Positions 1-11,400 of a stretch of 64,000 bases of DNA are shown here, one piece after another. Under the pieces are notes generated by a model. The model made no database searches and had not been told where the DNA came from. It worked only from the letters and a program-made list of their open reading frames with translations. Every line of letters starts with the position of its first letter. Position 1 is the stretch's first letter. The translations under genes were made by a program, and so were the position numbers. Source of the stretch: Ceratodon purpureus (lineage: Eukaryota; Streptophyta; Bryopsida; Pseudoditrichales; Ditrichaceae); assembly GCA_014871385.1 (NCBI GenBank), contig CM026428.1, forward strand, positions 6,551,471-6,615,470. Direction: 5' to 3'.

Positions 1-1620
1 CTAGCGGGCCAGGCAACAAACGCTCCTGGAAGCGACCCAGAACCCGAGGCCGAGGGAGCTGAAGAATTTATACTAGAGGACATTTCATACCCGAGCATGC
101 GCGCAGGGACTCGAAGGAGTGCAACAGAGGAAGACCATCAGGATCCAGGTAGTAAGTCTATACTACCCCTTCTAATGGGCTTGGCAAGCCGTGGATGTAC
201 TGGAGAATTTGCGTACTTACCGTTTGCTGAATTTTCACGGAGCAAATGCAACTATCTTCCCATGGTCTATGATGGGAACTGTATTTTCGAACTCCCTCCA
301 CTGATTGACGACGATACAATATCTACGGATATATCATTCGACCCTCATCCATGGGTGAAGTCCAATAGTTACAAGTCAAACATTTTAGACGACGCAGGCC
401 TTCGTGTTCGAAAATCGTTCTGCAGTGGATCCTTCATCTGCAGGAGTTCAGAATGCAGCCATCTTACTCTCCATGGAACACCAAACACGCTATACTGGGA
501 AGGCCGCTGTCAGGCCAAGCCTACGCCCGGAAGTATTCCAATTGATGGTGACTGGAGGTGCTCATTTTGCCGGTGGACTCCAACTTGTGTGTCGCAATGT
601 TCAAGCGTACTTTGGGTTGTTCACCATGAATCAGACATTTATACTCGGGCGGTTGTGCATACTGGCATACATAGCCATCCATCACCTCCAGGTAGAAGTC
701 GAGAGGCTTATGCTAACATGACCGTCACTATTCAGAGGTATCTTGATCAAAACCCTTGGCTCTTGGATGCGCCCGGTTGGGTAGGATTTCGTTGTGCCCA
801 CAGAAATTTCCTAGACCTAATTATTCAGGCAACCACTGTTGATGAGCAACGACTTATGACCGAATCTCAGCTACATGAGATTCTCGAAACTGCGCCACCA
901 TATCACGACAAGGGACGGGTCAAATACGTTGTGACGAAATTTAGGGCGGATCAAGAGAGGTGTATATTTGCGTTGAAAAAATACTCTCGCTACAGTTTTA
1001 TCCAGGACAGCCATTTCCCAGGTCAGTCCCACAATGGCATCCAGTTTGTTTTCAAAATGTCAACCGTGGGCATTGGTAGCGGTGTAAACCTTGTGAAAAG
1101 GATGACGTGCGGGGATCTCAGAGATTCCTTTATCATGTTTGACCACATCAAGCGTGTGAACTTGTGGACAACCATGGCAGCACATGTATATGATCACAAC
1201 TTGGGAAGGCTGCTGACAATAGCAGTTTGTGAAATGAAGTTGGAAAATACCGAAAACCAAGTCAAGTTTTGGGAGTTACTAATTGAGACAGTAGTTCGAA
1301 GTGGACAGCCTCGGCCAAAATTCAAAGGGTTTATGGCCGACGCTGCACCTGCAAATTATAACGCAGTCCGGAAGGTCTTTGGAAATTCAGAGGGTTTGGA
1401 TGGCGATGTCCAGGACGATGAACAAGTTCCAAATCCCAGTGACCCAATCCTACGAACTTGCTACTTTCACTTTGTTCAAAGCATTCGGGATCATACGAAT
1501 AAATGGATCCTTGAGAAATACCGCCCTCACCACGTAGAGATGTGCAAGAGATGGGCTGCTGCTCCAACAAACGAAGCGCAGTGCACAAGGACAATCTGCG
1601 AAACATGCAGGCATGGATGA
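1..1620 (+). CDS. MULE-type transposase, N-terminal and catalytic part (5' end cut by window)
   Basis: The frame is open from base 1, so the gene may begin outside the window; the first in-frame ATG is at 97. A cysteine/histidine cluster at about 552-690 (CSFC, then GIHSHP) resembles the FLYWCH or WRKY-GCM1 zinc fingers found at the N-terminus of Mutator-like (MULE) transposases. A catalytic core follows: an aspartate in FIMFDH (about 1131-1148), a second in FMADAAP (1339-1341) and the MULE-typical CxxH in CYFHF (1459-1470). The frame stops at 1620, before the third acidic residue, which lies in the overlapping next frame. Family role: nuclear DDE transposition. The split may be a decay frameshift, a sequencing error or a missed intron. 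The MULE assignment is fairly safe; activity is doubtful. Confidence 0.72.
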   Translation, partial: LAGQATNAPGSDPEPEAEGAEEFILEDISYPSMRAGTRRSATEEDHQDPGSKSILPLLMGLASRGCTGEFAYLPFAEFSRSKCNYLPMVYDGNCIFELPPLIDDDTISTDISFDPHPWVKSNSYKSNILDDAGLRVRKSFCSGSFICRSSECSHLTLHGTPNTLYWEGRCQAKPTPGSIPIDGDWRCSFCRWTPTCVSQCSSVLWVVHHESDIYTRAVVHTGIHSHPSPPGRSREAYANMTVTIQRYLDQNPWLLDAPGWVGFRCAHRNFLDLIIQATTVDEQRLMTESQLHEILETAPPYHDKGRVKYVVTKFRADQERCIFALKKYSRYSFIQDSHFPGQSHNGIQFVFKMSTVGIGSGVNLVKRMTCGDLRDSFIMFDHIKRVNLWTTMAAHVYDHNLGRLLTIAVCEMKLENTENQVKFWELLIETVVRSGQPRPKFKGFMADAAPANYNAVRKVFGNSEGLDGDVQDDEQVPNPSDPILRTCYFHFVQSIRDHTNKWILEKYRPHHVEMCKRWAAAPTNEAQCTRTICETCRHG

Positions 1621-3962
1621 CATGGTGGATGGCACGGCGCACGCTTTTTGCTTATCATCATCTTAATGAACTGGACCTGGATCTGGAGAGTGAAGCCCTT
1701 GTACCAACCACAAATCTCTGCGAAGCAGTCCATAGTTCGATGTGGGCAACTTCTGCAAGTGGATTGAAGGTTAAAATGGATTTATATACAGTTTGCGCGG
1801 AAGACATGACAAGATCTTTGCTACAACAGCAGTTCTGTTTGGCGGCATCCAAAGGTCTGCTCCGTGGACGTGGACCATCAAAAGCAGAATTGATGTGGCG
1901 AAACGCAGCAAGGTCTTATAAACCAGAGCGCCTAGCCATGGCGGTGAAGTCAGCAGTCGAAGGCACCCAGTTTCATTCACGGGGTTTGGGTTTAGAGGGC
2001 GATTTGGATAGAACACAGAGTTTCAGATGTCATTCACGTCCTGGTCGGCGCAGGCTGGCACGATCTCATAGGCCAGACAAGGATAGTCGATCCATCAGAA
2101 CCCCACTCAGACATCAACCCCAAGTAGTCACATCTTCGCAAGCCCAAAGATCGAGACCGGTAACGAACGAAGGAGCCGACATGTTTCGATCTCCTGATCA
2201 AATGACTCAGGCAGAGTTCACATTTGCCACACCGCCACCGCCTCCATCTTTTCAGAGAAACCTCTTCGACTCCCCTCTAACGCCAAGGACAAACTCACGG
2301 GAGGATCCAGTTCAGCATCGTCAGAACCATGTATCAGCCGCAGAGATGGCGCCAGCGCCATCTAACCCCCAAGATTCATATCGGCCCAGTCGAGCCTCAG
2401 GGATGGCGCCAGCGCCATCTAACGACCCAGATTCATATCGACCCGCTCGGTCCTCAGGGTTGCCTTCACCGCCATCTAACGTCCCAGATTCATATCGACC
2501 CGCTCGGTCCTCAGGGTTGCCTTCAGCGCCATCAAACCACCCAGATTCATTTCGGCCTACTCGAGCATTCGAGACTTTTCACATGGGGGCTATGGCGCCG
2601 GCGCCAACACTGATCCCCATGACGCAAAATCGCAGCGCATCTCAGTCGATCCATTCGAATGTTCCATCAGGGCAGGTGAACTACATGCCTCACACAAGGG
2701 AGATGATGCAAGGGTTGAGCCAACGACAGGGGATGCCTACTCGACCTCCTAACGCGAATGATGCTGCCCATTCCGAATATTTCAGGTTTCCAGGTTCGGA
2801 TCCTCATCCCCCAAGTGAGCAATATATTGCGCACGCTAGTGAGTACCCGTTTCAATTTTTAAACGGACCTTCTAACCCGTACCAGGAACAAACCAGTATG
2901 CTCACCAGAAATATCAACGTTGGACACGAAGGTTTTGGTGGTGTACAGCACGTGACACCCCCACCAATGGAACCACACTCTGACTGTTGGCGTTCTCCGC
3001 GGGCTGATTATCGAACTCCGTATCCATATCCTATGAATGGCAATAATACCACAAATGCAATGCAGTTCGGTCTGCCTGTCATTGAGAAAGAAACAGATCA
3101 CAAGGAGTGGGCTATCCGAAGATGTCTACAAAATGAGAATCCAAGATGCTCAGCTGTGATCTTCCGTAATGGTCAATGGGATACTTGTGGACGCAACATC
3201 AAACCGCGGCAAGATGCAAGTCACGCCGCGCCGAGCTTTTACGGGACGATGGAGCATCGTTTCAAAAAAAGTTTCCAAGTATATTGGTTCTGTGGATCTT
3301 CCGTGCGAGGTTGTGTTGCTACAGATCACGTTCAGCTTCTTCGCGGAGCAAAGCCACCACCCCTTCCAAGAATCTGGCCGGTTGAATACGGGACTCAGCT
3401 TTCTTCAATCGAGGCTGCTAGACTGGGGAATGTCGGGTTCGTATTGGTGGAAACCTCGGGAAACACAAGGGATAGCCCAGGTATCGGAGCTCAAAGATAT
3501 CAGATGGACCTGAGCACGCCGGGTAAGGTGTCGCCCCATGACCCACTGAAGAGACCTGGCCGACGCTGCGGTAAGAGAGTAAATCGAAGAACACTGACCG
3601 ACGCAGGTAATTCTCGTAGGAAAGAGGGGATAATGATGGTTGCCCAAGTCCGTCTCATGGATGAGGAACATGTTTCTGGAACATACCGCTTCTCCCTGAA
3701 TACCGTATCCAGAACTTTCAACAAACCTGTGAGCTACATTGTCACCATTAGTGACACACCTGCTTGCAACTGTCCATTCTTTGTAAGCAGTGTGGCAGAT
3801 ACCAAGAATGGTCACTACTTTATGACGTGCAAACACATGTACCACATTTACAACGTTGTCCTTGGATTACCACTTGATGATGAAAGGCCACATCAGGCAA
3901 CACTAAGTCAGGCTGAGGTGGAGGAGATCATCAAGAATTGGAGAATGAATCACATGAGATAG
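1542..3962 (+). CDS. MULE-type transposase, C-terminal part with SWIM zinc finger
   Basis: This frame overlaps the end of the upstream transposase frame by 79 bases and continues the same protein. TTNLCEAVHSS supplies the expected catalytic glutamate (1722-1724). SWIM-type ligands lie near the end: CNC at 3765-3773 and CKH at 3828-3836, the CxC...CxH pattern common after MULE cores. Between them is a long, probably disordered Pro/Ser/Arg-rich region, with four 19-residue repeats (2346-2573) and a second Cys-rich patch at about 3130-3320. The frame begins at a GTG at 1542, so it is unlikely to be translated alone; it reads as the second half of a gene broken or spliced near 1560-1615. The Pro-rich insert makes the protein longer than a typical MULE transposase. 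Confidence 0.7.
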   Translation: MQEMGCCSNKRSAVHKDNLRNMQAWMTWWMARRTLFAYHHLNELDLDLESEALVPTTNLCEAVHSSMWATSASGLKVKMDLYTVCAEDMTRSLLQQQFCLAASKGLLRGRGPSKAELMWRNAARSYKPERLAMAVKSAVEGTQFHSRGLGLEGDLDRTQSFRCHSRPGRRRLARSHRPDKDSRSIRTPLRHQPQVVTSSQAQRSRPVTNEGADMFRSPDQMTQAEFTFATPPPPPSFQRNLFDSPLTPRTNSREDPVQHRQNHVSAAEMAPAPSNPQDSYRPSRASGMAPAPSNDPDSYRPARSSGLPSPPSNVPDSYRPARSSGLPSAPSNHPDSFRPTRAFETFHMGAMAPAPTLIPMTQNRSASQSIHSNVPSGQVNYMPHTREMMQGLSQRQGMPTRPPNANDAAHSEYFRFPGSDPHPPSEQYIAHASEYPFQFLNGPSNPYQEQTSMLTRNINVGHEGFGGVQHVTPPPMEPHSDCWRSPRADYRTPYPYPMNGNNTTNAMQFGLPVIEKETDHKEWAIRRCLQNENPRCSAVIFRNGQWDTCGRNIKPRQDASHAAPSFYGTMEHRFKKSFQVYWFCGSSVRGCVATDHVQLLRGAKPPPLPRIWPVEYGTQLSSIEAARLGNVGFVLVETSGNTRDSPGIGAQRYQMDLSTPGKVSPHDPLKRPGRRCGKRVNRRTLTDAGNSRRKEGIMMVAQVRLMDEEHVSGTYRFSLNTVSRTFNKPVSYIVTISDTPACNCPFFVSSVADTKNGHYFMTCKHMYHIYNVVLGLPLDDERPHQATLSQAEVEEIIKNWRMNHMR
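2346..2573 (+). repeat. Four tandem 57-bp in-frame repeats
   Basis: Four consecutive 57-bp units start at 2346, 2403, 2460 and 2517. Each encodes 19 residues of the pattern (M/L)(A/P)(P/S)(A/P)PSN..DS(Y/F)RP.R. The first two begin with ATGGCGCCAGCGCCAT; in the third and fourth this start has decayed. A further site, ATGGCGCCGGCGCCAA, follows at 2592-2607. Period and reading frame are kept, so expansion occurred in coding sequence. Confidence 0.9.
2592..2607. repeat. GGCGCC palindrome, coding copy
   Basis: ATGGCGCCGGCGCCAA, CG-centred, encoding M-A-P-A-P in the transposase frame just after the 57-bp repeats. Confidence 0.85.
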
Positions 3963-3978
3963 ATACTTGGCCAAAGAA

Positions 3979-3994
3979 ATGGCGCGGGCGCCAA
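3979..3994. repeat. GGCGCC palindrome, variant
   Basis: ATGGCGCGGGCGCCAA, one arm altered, only 16 bases after the transposase stop codon. Confidence 0.75.
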
Positions 3995-4470
3995 GAGAAT
4001 TCCCAGTGGAGAATTCGCCTCACTCCATGATTATAAGAATATTTTCTAAATGATAGTTCTATCCGTTTATGTAGATCAGTCTTAGAACTCAGTATGACTA
4101 TTTGTTCACATTAGCCTTACATTGGCTGCATTACATAAGAAATTGCATTCCCAGATTGGATGTTTACTTAGCTCCTATCTTACTATCTCGCTCAACTGAA
4201 CATAGATGCCTACTTTATTTTACTTTCTGTGCCAATATATTCTATCCGATGGTTGAATCACAATTTTCTGCTTTATCAGAATAAACTTATCAAGTATAAG
4301 CCATTTCATTGACTGTCTCCTTCCAAGCCGGACGAATAGATATCACTCTGCAGCATGCAGAAAGGTTGTTGTAAGAGCAAATGCGTTGAGGTCTTACAGT
4401 GATATAGTACACCAAAAAAAAATACATTGATTACTGACGGAATTACTTACAACCTAGAAACAACATAAGC

Positions 4471-4486
4471 ATGGCGCCGGCGCCAT
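4471..4486. repeat. GGCGCC palindrome, perfect
   Basis: ATGGCGCCGGCGCCAT, a perfect 16-bp palindrome in the gap between the transposase and the next gene. Confidence 0.9.
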
Positions 4487-4725
4487 TAAGATTTAAACCA
4501 GGTTAAACTGCATTCTCTTAGAGAGGTTTCATCTACAACTCAGCGCTGTCCCTCCCACAGACACTATCCTGCAACAGTCTGCAGTTAAGCTACTGCTGAC
4601 CAGGGCATAACCTCTGATGAATAGTCACGCAATGTTCGTATCGTTTTAAATCAAAATCAATTCTGGGGGTAAACTGGGGGTGAGCTAAACATCATTAAAT
4701 GATTGTTATTATTCGCAACTGGCAG

Positions 4726-4740
4726 TTGGCGCCGGCGCCG
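4726..4740. repeat. GGCGCC palindrome
   Basis: TTGGCGCCGGCGCCG, CG-centred, about 100 bp upstream of a candidate TATA box. Confidence 0.85.
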
Positions 4741-4826
4741 CTCCGTCAATCTGCTGTAAGATTTTGTAGTTGATATTCGAGTTTCTCAACTACTTTTACA
4801 AACGGCTTCCTCAACTTGGAGATGCA

Positions 4827-4832
4827 TATAAG
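4827..4832 (+). promoter_or_regulatory. Candidate TATA box
   Basis: TATAAG within CATATAAGC lies about 200 bp upstream of the ATG at 5028. It fits the promoter of the RING-like gene with a short leader, but this is inferred from sequence alone. Confidence 0.4.
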
Positions 4833-5027
4833 CAACTCAATGTCTTGCATAAACTCCCATCTCTTGCACTGTATACCTGAATCTCGCATGCTCAGAGTGG
4901 TCCCTCTTCAATTGCTAGCTTTGTGTTACTCAAAATATTGCTCATAGTTACATGCTTCACTCTCGGTCCAGTTACATTTCTGCAGATTGGGAGTTTGCTG
5001 TATTTAGATATCACACTGCACTTCAGT

Positions 5028-6110
5028 ATGTCGAGTGGGCAACCGCTGCGCAATAGTCCATGTCCTCGCCCTTCTCGGGTATCTGCAATTTTGGCACACA
5101 AATGCCGGCTGGCGAACGATGCCGGCAGGACACTAGCCCTCTCGGAAGTGCGCGAGCGTATGTTGAGGGACGAGTTTAATTTGCAGAAACCCTCTCTTCC
5201 AGAGAGGAGGGTAAAGGCTGTAGTGAGATTTCTGAGCTAGAGGAAATTCTTCGTGACGTATACAGCCGGTATGTGCTATGTGCTGAATGTGTGAAAGACG
5301 CTATTTCGCAGGCGGATAATATCGATGCGACCACGGTTGACCCGGAGGTTAGGAGAGAGACTAGAGCAAATTTGATAGAGCTCCGGGAGAAAATGGGTGA
5401 GCTTGGACGGGAGCGCTCTCGTGCAGAGACAAACTTGCGCAACCATCCTGGCTTCAATGAGTTCAACTCACTACTTGCACTTCTTCTTGAGGCTGAGCGT
5501 GAGACAGCATATCTTCGTGAGGTCCTTGACGAGCTTCAGGCTGAGAACGACTTGGTGCTTGAGACACTGAATAGCTATGCGGAGCATACTCACCTCAAAC
5601 TTTCGCGGCGCATTCACAATCCGAGAGTTCCTGCCCCGGATGATGGTCGGAGATGCGAAATGTGCGACCACGGATTTCCTGCCAATGAAGTGCAGATTTC
5701 TCCATGTGGCCACTACTATCATCTATTCTGTCTTGCCATTCGTGTGGCAGTTTATCGGGATTGCTCCCGGCAGTCGTGCAGAGAACCTTTCCCTCCTTGC
5801 TGGCTGCGAAACTTTGGTTTCCCGTCGATCGTTGAGTCGGAGTCGAGTACAAGCGGATCCAGCGATACCTCCTCTTCAGGTGGCTGCAGCAATGGTGCAA
5901 TTCGCTGTTTGTTTAAATCATTCACATAGACTAGTGTGTGATTAAATGAGTCCATCATGTATTTGTTTTAACGCTTCGGTTGTATCAACAGACGACGACG
6001 ACAGTCCAAGCAGCGAATATAATCCCGCAGCGACTCAGGGATGGGACGCAGTCGAGAATGGAGATTCTCCTCCGACCTCCCTGAATAAGCGCCGGAGAGT
6101 TGATGAGTAA
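5028..6110 (+). CDS. Coiled-coil protein with RING-like C-terminal module and basic tail (three exons)
   Basis: Proposed exons are 5028-5210, 5312-5879 and 5992-6110, with GT-AG introns of 101 and 112 bp and matching phases (0 and 1), giving 289 residues. A coiled-coil region (about 75-160) precedes a Cys/His module beginning CEMC and continuing with PCGHYYHLFC and CREPFPPCW (about residues 175-226). This resembles a RING or related zinc finger, possibly an E3 ligase, but the spacing is unusual. Exon 3 encodes an acidic DDDD run and ends KRRRVDE, a likely nuclear localisation signal. It is clearly related to the protein at 27162-28671, whose last intron sits just after the same module. The start is the first ATG in frame; the first intron is inferred from a frame change and a good splice pair. 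Biological role unknown. Confidence 0.68.
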
Positions 6111-6422
6111 ATTCATGATGGTGCGTACATGTGGAATCAACTTTATACATTAGTACCGTTGATAGAGTGTTTTATCCACATTAGATTTTTTTCCGCGGAT
6201 ATTTAGGCGTGTTTCATCGAATTGGCAGCGCATAAGTGTCTCGGGACCACAATATGCTTAGCATTGTGAACACTACTTCAATTTTTGAATTTTGTAATAC
6301 GATCGGAGATATTTGTATTAGCCCGGTCAGGAAGATGTCGATGGTTGCCACTGATTGACCACGGATGTATTGTCATCTAGATCAAAGCATGTTGGAGCAA
6401 ACTGACTTTGTAATTCTAACGA

Positions 6423-6438
6423 GTGGCGCCAGCGCCAA
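6423..6438. repeat. GGCGCC palindrome
   Basis: GTGGCGCCAGCGCCAA, CA-centred. Its flanks (ACGAGTGG before, AATTATA-like after) are partly repeated at 6587, so the two are a local duplication. Confidence 0.85.
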
Positions 6439-6586
6439 TCGATTTTATAATCCTATCATCGAGTATGATTATAGATCATATTTAATCCACGCCCTGTTAG
6501 CTTCGACCAGAATGCATGCCGAGAGTTCATCAATTCCGAAGCATAGTTCTTACAAACTGACTTTAATAATTTGTGTTTATCGGACG

Positions 6587-6602
6587 AGTGGCGCCAGCGT
6601 CA
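6587..6602. repeat. GGCGCC palindrome, decayed arm
   Basis: GAGTGGCGCCAGCGTCAG region; the right arm has GCGTC instead of GCGCC. Confidence 0.7.
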
Positions 6603-8479
6603 GTCAATTATATACTGTCGATCCCCTTCAATTAGCATGATCTCAAAATACTATTTCCTATCGGGCTTAAATAGAGTTGGGAATGGGGCTCATGTATCCG
6701 TAGAAATGAATTCGTGTTTGAAGGCACGGTCTGGAGCACCGAGAAGGATAGATACTATATTTGGAATGCAATAATTGCCTATGGCAGGGCCAGAACTCTC
6801 AAGGTCATCCAGACCTCTAAATCTCCTGAAGATGTTTCAATGCGCTATGCTCTTTTGATTCGGTTTGGATGCATGATGATTTGTTCCGCGCTTCATCTGG
6901 TATTACTGGCCACTGGAAATTAGTTCACCCAGTCGTGCCTCTTATATTATATAGTGACTTACGGTTACTGATTTTTTCCACCCTGGCTTTTGGCCGAGGA
7001 GGGTTTTTACTTTATTTCCTTGCAATGATTTTCCTTCTATTGCTTAAAAAAAAAGATAAAAACACTGATTTCACTCCGAGTTTGAAGGACTATGAATACA
7101 TGTCGGTAGTTAATTGTACTAGGGCTTACATTGAATTGTAATGGAAGTCAAAAGCGGATTGCACCCAAACTTAGGGCAATTTCAGAGCCAACTCTGGGAG
7201 GACCTGACCAGAGTTGCCCAAATTTGATAGTATCTGACAAAATCTACCAAAATCTACCCCATGAGGACACTTTTAAATTGTTATAAAATACTAACAATTT
7301 GATGTTTATCAAAATTAAATACTTTAATGTATTGGATAGCCAGTAGAATCTCTGTTTATTTTTAGGCCGAACAGTGGTCACATAACGGCCCGTATCAGTG
7401 AATGTTAGCATTCCCAGTTGCAGAAAATATTATTATTGTCAACCTTGCTCAACGTCTTCAAATATCATCTTTTTTGGACTTGTATAAAACTACCTTAGTA
7501 ACAAGATTAACGAGACACTCATCCCATAACACTAAAAATGGTAATTTTGCAATCAAAACACTAAATCCATTTTTCCCGCAGGAAGAAGAACTTGCTTCTC
7601 AACTTTAAGAGTTACGTCCCACCAATTAGAGAGAAATGAGTGCGACCGATTTTGTTGTGTTTTTGATATACAAGTTAGTTTCAAGATCTGCGGTTGGATT
7701 TACTTGAAAAGACCCTTAGTTCTAAATAGGGCTATTTTTCTGCAGTTCTGATCATATTACATTCTGAACTTTACGAGTTAAACTCTGTTCAGCTTAAATT
7801 CATATCTCTTGGCAAACTACTGGATTCGCATTTCCATTCTTTTGAATAATAACCTACTCTGTTTAATAAGGAAATTAACATAATAATTAAAAATTGCACA
7901 TTTCCTACGATTTACAATATTGAAGTACTATGAATACACATGATGAAGACAAAAGTGCAATCTGAAACTCTGATGCTTCATTACTTTCTCTGAACTCTTC
8001 ACGGACACTTTATTGTCCCTTTTTATTTCCTGAAACGAACTCTCTGTAAAATCTGATTCAGACCTCATAATCGTCATAAGTACCGCTTCAATGTGTGATT
8101 TGAAGGAGGCGGGTATAAATAGCAATAGTACCATGGTCCGCTCTTCCATACGCGCTTCACCATTTCGATTTGCTAGAGCAAGTGTCTGGGTATAAAGTCA
8201 AACTACGTTCTCTATTGATGTGGGCCCCACTAAAATCCAAAACACACTTGCTTCTAGTTCATTTCCCCACTTCTTTGTTCACATTTTTTCTTGGTCTAAA
8301 TTAACATTGATAGCTTCAAGGTCTCAATCCCTACGAGATTGCATTTTCCTTATTAAATTTACTTTCAATATTAGAACATTTTATATCCCGTTAATCTTTG
8401 TATTTATGTTGGTTTTCATTGCAAAGACTATTGCTTTGATGGGTTTACGTTGCGCAAAAGTATATTTATGGTGATTCCA

Positions 8480-11400
8480 GTGCAATGCAGTCCACATGGA
8501 ATCTATATCACTCAATCTCTAAGTTGTAGAATCTACAAAGAATGTTGAAAATCGGTAGCCTCATAGTCATTGCTATGGTGGAGCGAAGTAATTTTTGGAA
8601 TTTAACTATCTTTCTTTGGTTTTAATTTGTAGTTCTTTATATATGAAAGAACCAATATATTTGAACCTACAATAATTGACATTATTGACCAATTTCTAAT
8701 AAACATTTAAGATTTTAACTAACATATTTGTCATTTAGTCGGGTTTGATAAATTATTTATTTATAAATGACTTTATTCAGATGGGTATTTTTAATCTAAT
8801 TCAATTTAATTTGATAAAATAGTGTTTTAAATATAGTAGAAATAAAATGATAATTTTTATATTCTTTGTATTTAACGTTAACTTCATCAAAAGTTAAATT
8901 AGAACTTATACTTAACTAAATTCATGAAGATTCAATTGAGTTATATTACAATCATTGTTTTTAACCCAAAATATCTTAACGAGCTAAAATTACTAATCCT
9001 TCACGCACTAAAAAAATAAAATCTGATATTATTGATATATTTTTCTATGAAATATAAATTAACACACTAATTTATTTATTGGTTTTTTTTTCTTATATGA
9101 ACAATAAGAGTTGTAATTCTAAACATGACCTTAATTATTTTTCTTAATTTTATCTTCTTCATGTTATATCAACTAATATTTCGGATTCCCAATCTATCCC
9201 AATGGTGATTGGTTGAATAAAGTAAACAATTGTCTAAATATATATTCACCTTGAAGTGTTGTATTTCACAAAAAACAATGCCATTCAAGTAAAGTGAGTT
9301 CATTAACAAAAATCAAGGCTTTGAATTCAAATATTTAGCATATGAATTACTATTAATGAAGAAAACTATAAATGAATCCAGTAATGAATAAATGTGGAAA
9401 ATCAACTAATTAAAGATATTTAATAAATAGCAATTAAATGTTTTGATGAATTAATTTTTATCACAATGTAATAATTATAATCCAAAAGGGATATAACCTA
9501 GAATTAAACGCATTAATAATTTAACTTAAACTGTTTTTTTTTTTTTTAATTAATGAATGTAATGGAGTCAATTAATAAGACATGTATAATTTCATTTAAA
9601 TCTTATTATTCGAATTTAGAAGTTTATAAAGAATTTCATTACAATAATAGATCTTGAATCATATCTTCCAATTATGGCTAAAATTCAAAGCAATTCAGAA
9701 CTCAATATTATAAAATTTTATTAGGACTGGAAACTATTTCGTTGTTTTTAATATTTCAAAGTAAATGTTTATTTCCTATTCTTATTTAAATCATATGCAT
9801 CAATAATGAAAAAATACGCAAGTTCAATTGATATGCATAACATTGGACTTCATAAGAATCAAAATAATCTTAAATGCAATAAATGTCTCAAATAAATAAA
9901 TTACATTTGTTCAATAAGTAGCGTCGGTATGCATGTCACTCTCCTTCAAATAATTTGCTTGAATCGCATTTTAACTAATACGGCATTCACGACTGTGAAG
10001 AGCTTAACTTCACACTCACTGCTGCTTCGTTCTTTATTGTTTGACGTCTTCAATAAACTTTTATCTCTACGATCATATCAAATTCAAAATACTATATTAT
10101 GGTGTTTTAGTCATTATAGAACTCGGATAATATGAATTATGGTTTTAAAAATTCTTAATTTATATTGTAAACTCACGTTTTTGAAATGAAAGTCTACAAG
10201 AAATCCAAATGATGTTACCTTATTCATTAATGGTTGTTACTTCTTCATGTGCAATTGTAGTTTACGAGGATTTGAATTTTAGTAGATATCAATATATAGA
10301 CTTATTAATTTCATTTACTAAATAATTTACGAAATATAAATTAGTGTTTTCAATATTGAATTCCTATGTTTTCATAAAAAATACATTCTAATGAAATTGA
10401 GAGTTGTTTTTATTATTTATTTTTTAAAAATGAGATTGATTTTGAGTTTACAAATTGAAAGTTTATAAGAAGCGCTTAAAATGTTATTATATCAATCCGG
10501 TTTACAATGAAGAACTGTTTAATTCTGCCTTAATTTGTAGACAAAGGGATAGGCAGAGCATATGAATGCATAGGACGATATACGCTCCTTAACTATGCAA
10601 TATGATAGGAGATCGGGTCATTGCTCCATCGCTTGAACACTAGAAGCTTGGAGACTTTGTGAAGTTTTTCCAAAATCTAATTGTGCTATTCATGAATGAT
10701 CATAAATGGTATAAATTTGTTGCATATCTTAATATATAAAACTTAAAAATGAGTAAAGAAAAAATAATAACAAAGTTTTAAAAAATAATGGAAACTTTTA
10801 AATTAATTAACATTTGAAAATTCTAAATAAAATAAGCGGTTTGCTATAAATATTAATTATTTTAACGATATAAGATAAATAAAAAGCATCTTTTGTATAT
10901 TTGAATAACGTAGTTGAAATGCAATTTATATGTAATTCTTTATTACATAAACATTAAAAATGAAATTATATTGTTACACCTAAATGCTTGATTAAGTCTT
11001 TTTATTAAAATTAGTATTATTTCTGTTTTCCAAATTAACGATTTATATAAAAGCGTATATTTTCTTAATTAACGTATAATCTTTGACCTTCTCGAAGAAA
11101 AAACATCGCTAAAAGATTATCTATATGTTGTTAATTGATCAATTCTCTTGTATGAATCTTTTCTTCAATGCGTTTTGATATTTTTTTATTTATAAAGGGC
11201 TTTTCTTTGTTAAATGTCTTACGTATTCACGAGACATAATCTTTAGATGTATGTATTATTTAAAATTCCGTCGCAAAAATTTATATACAAAACTTTCAGG
11301 AGCTTTGTGACCAGTATGTGACTAACAAATCCACTGAGATTTTTCCGTTTCCTTATGCCGTTTTGATAAAATTTGCTGCGATATTTGGAGTAACTGAAAA

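Larger units (their letters stand above)
6111..8480. other. Intergenic, no gene seen
   Basis: Two palindrome copies lie at the left end; otherwise only short AT-rich open frames with no coding character or recognisable motif. Composition becomes more AT-rich to the right. Confidence 0.6.

Noticed and set aside
6365-6640. A 91-codon frame containing two palindromes
   Set aside because: No coding character; the frame is open by chance across the duplicated palindrome segments.
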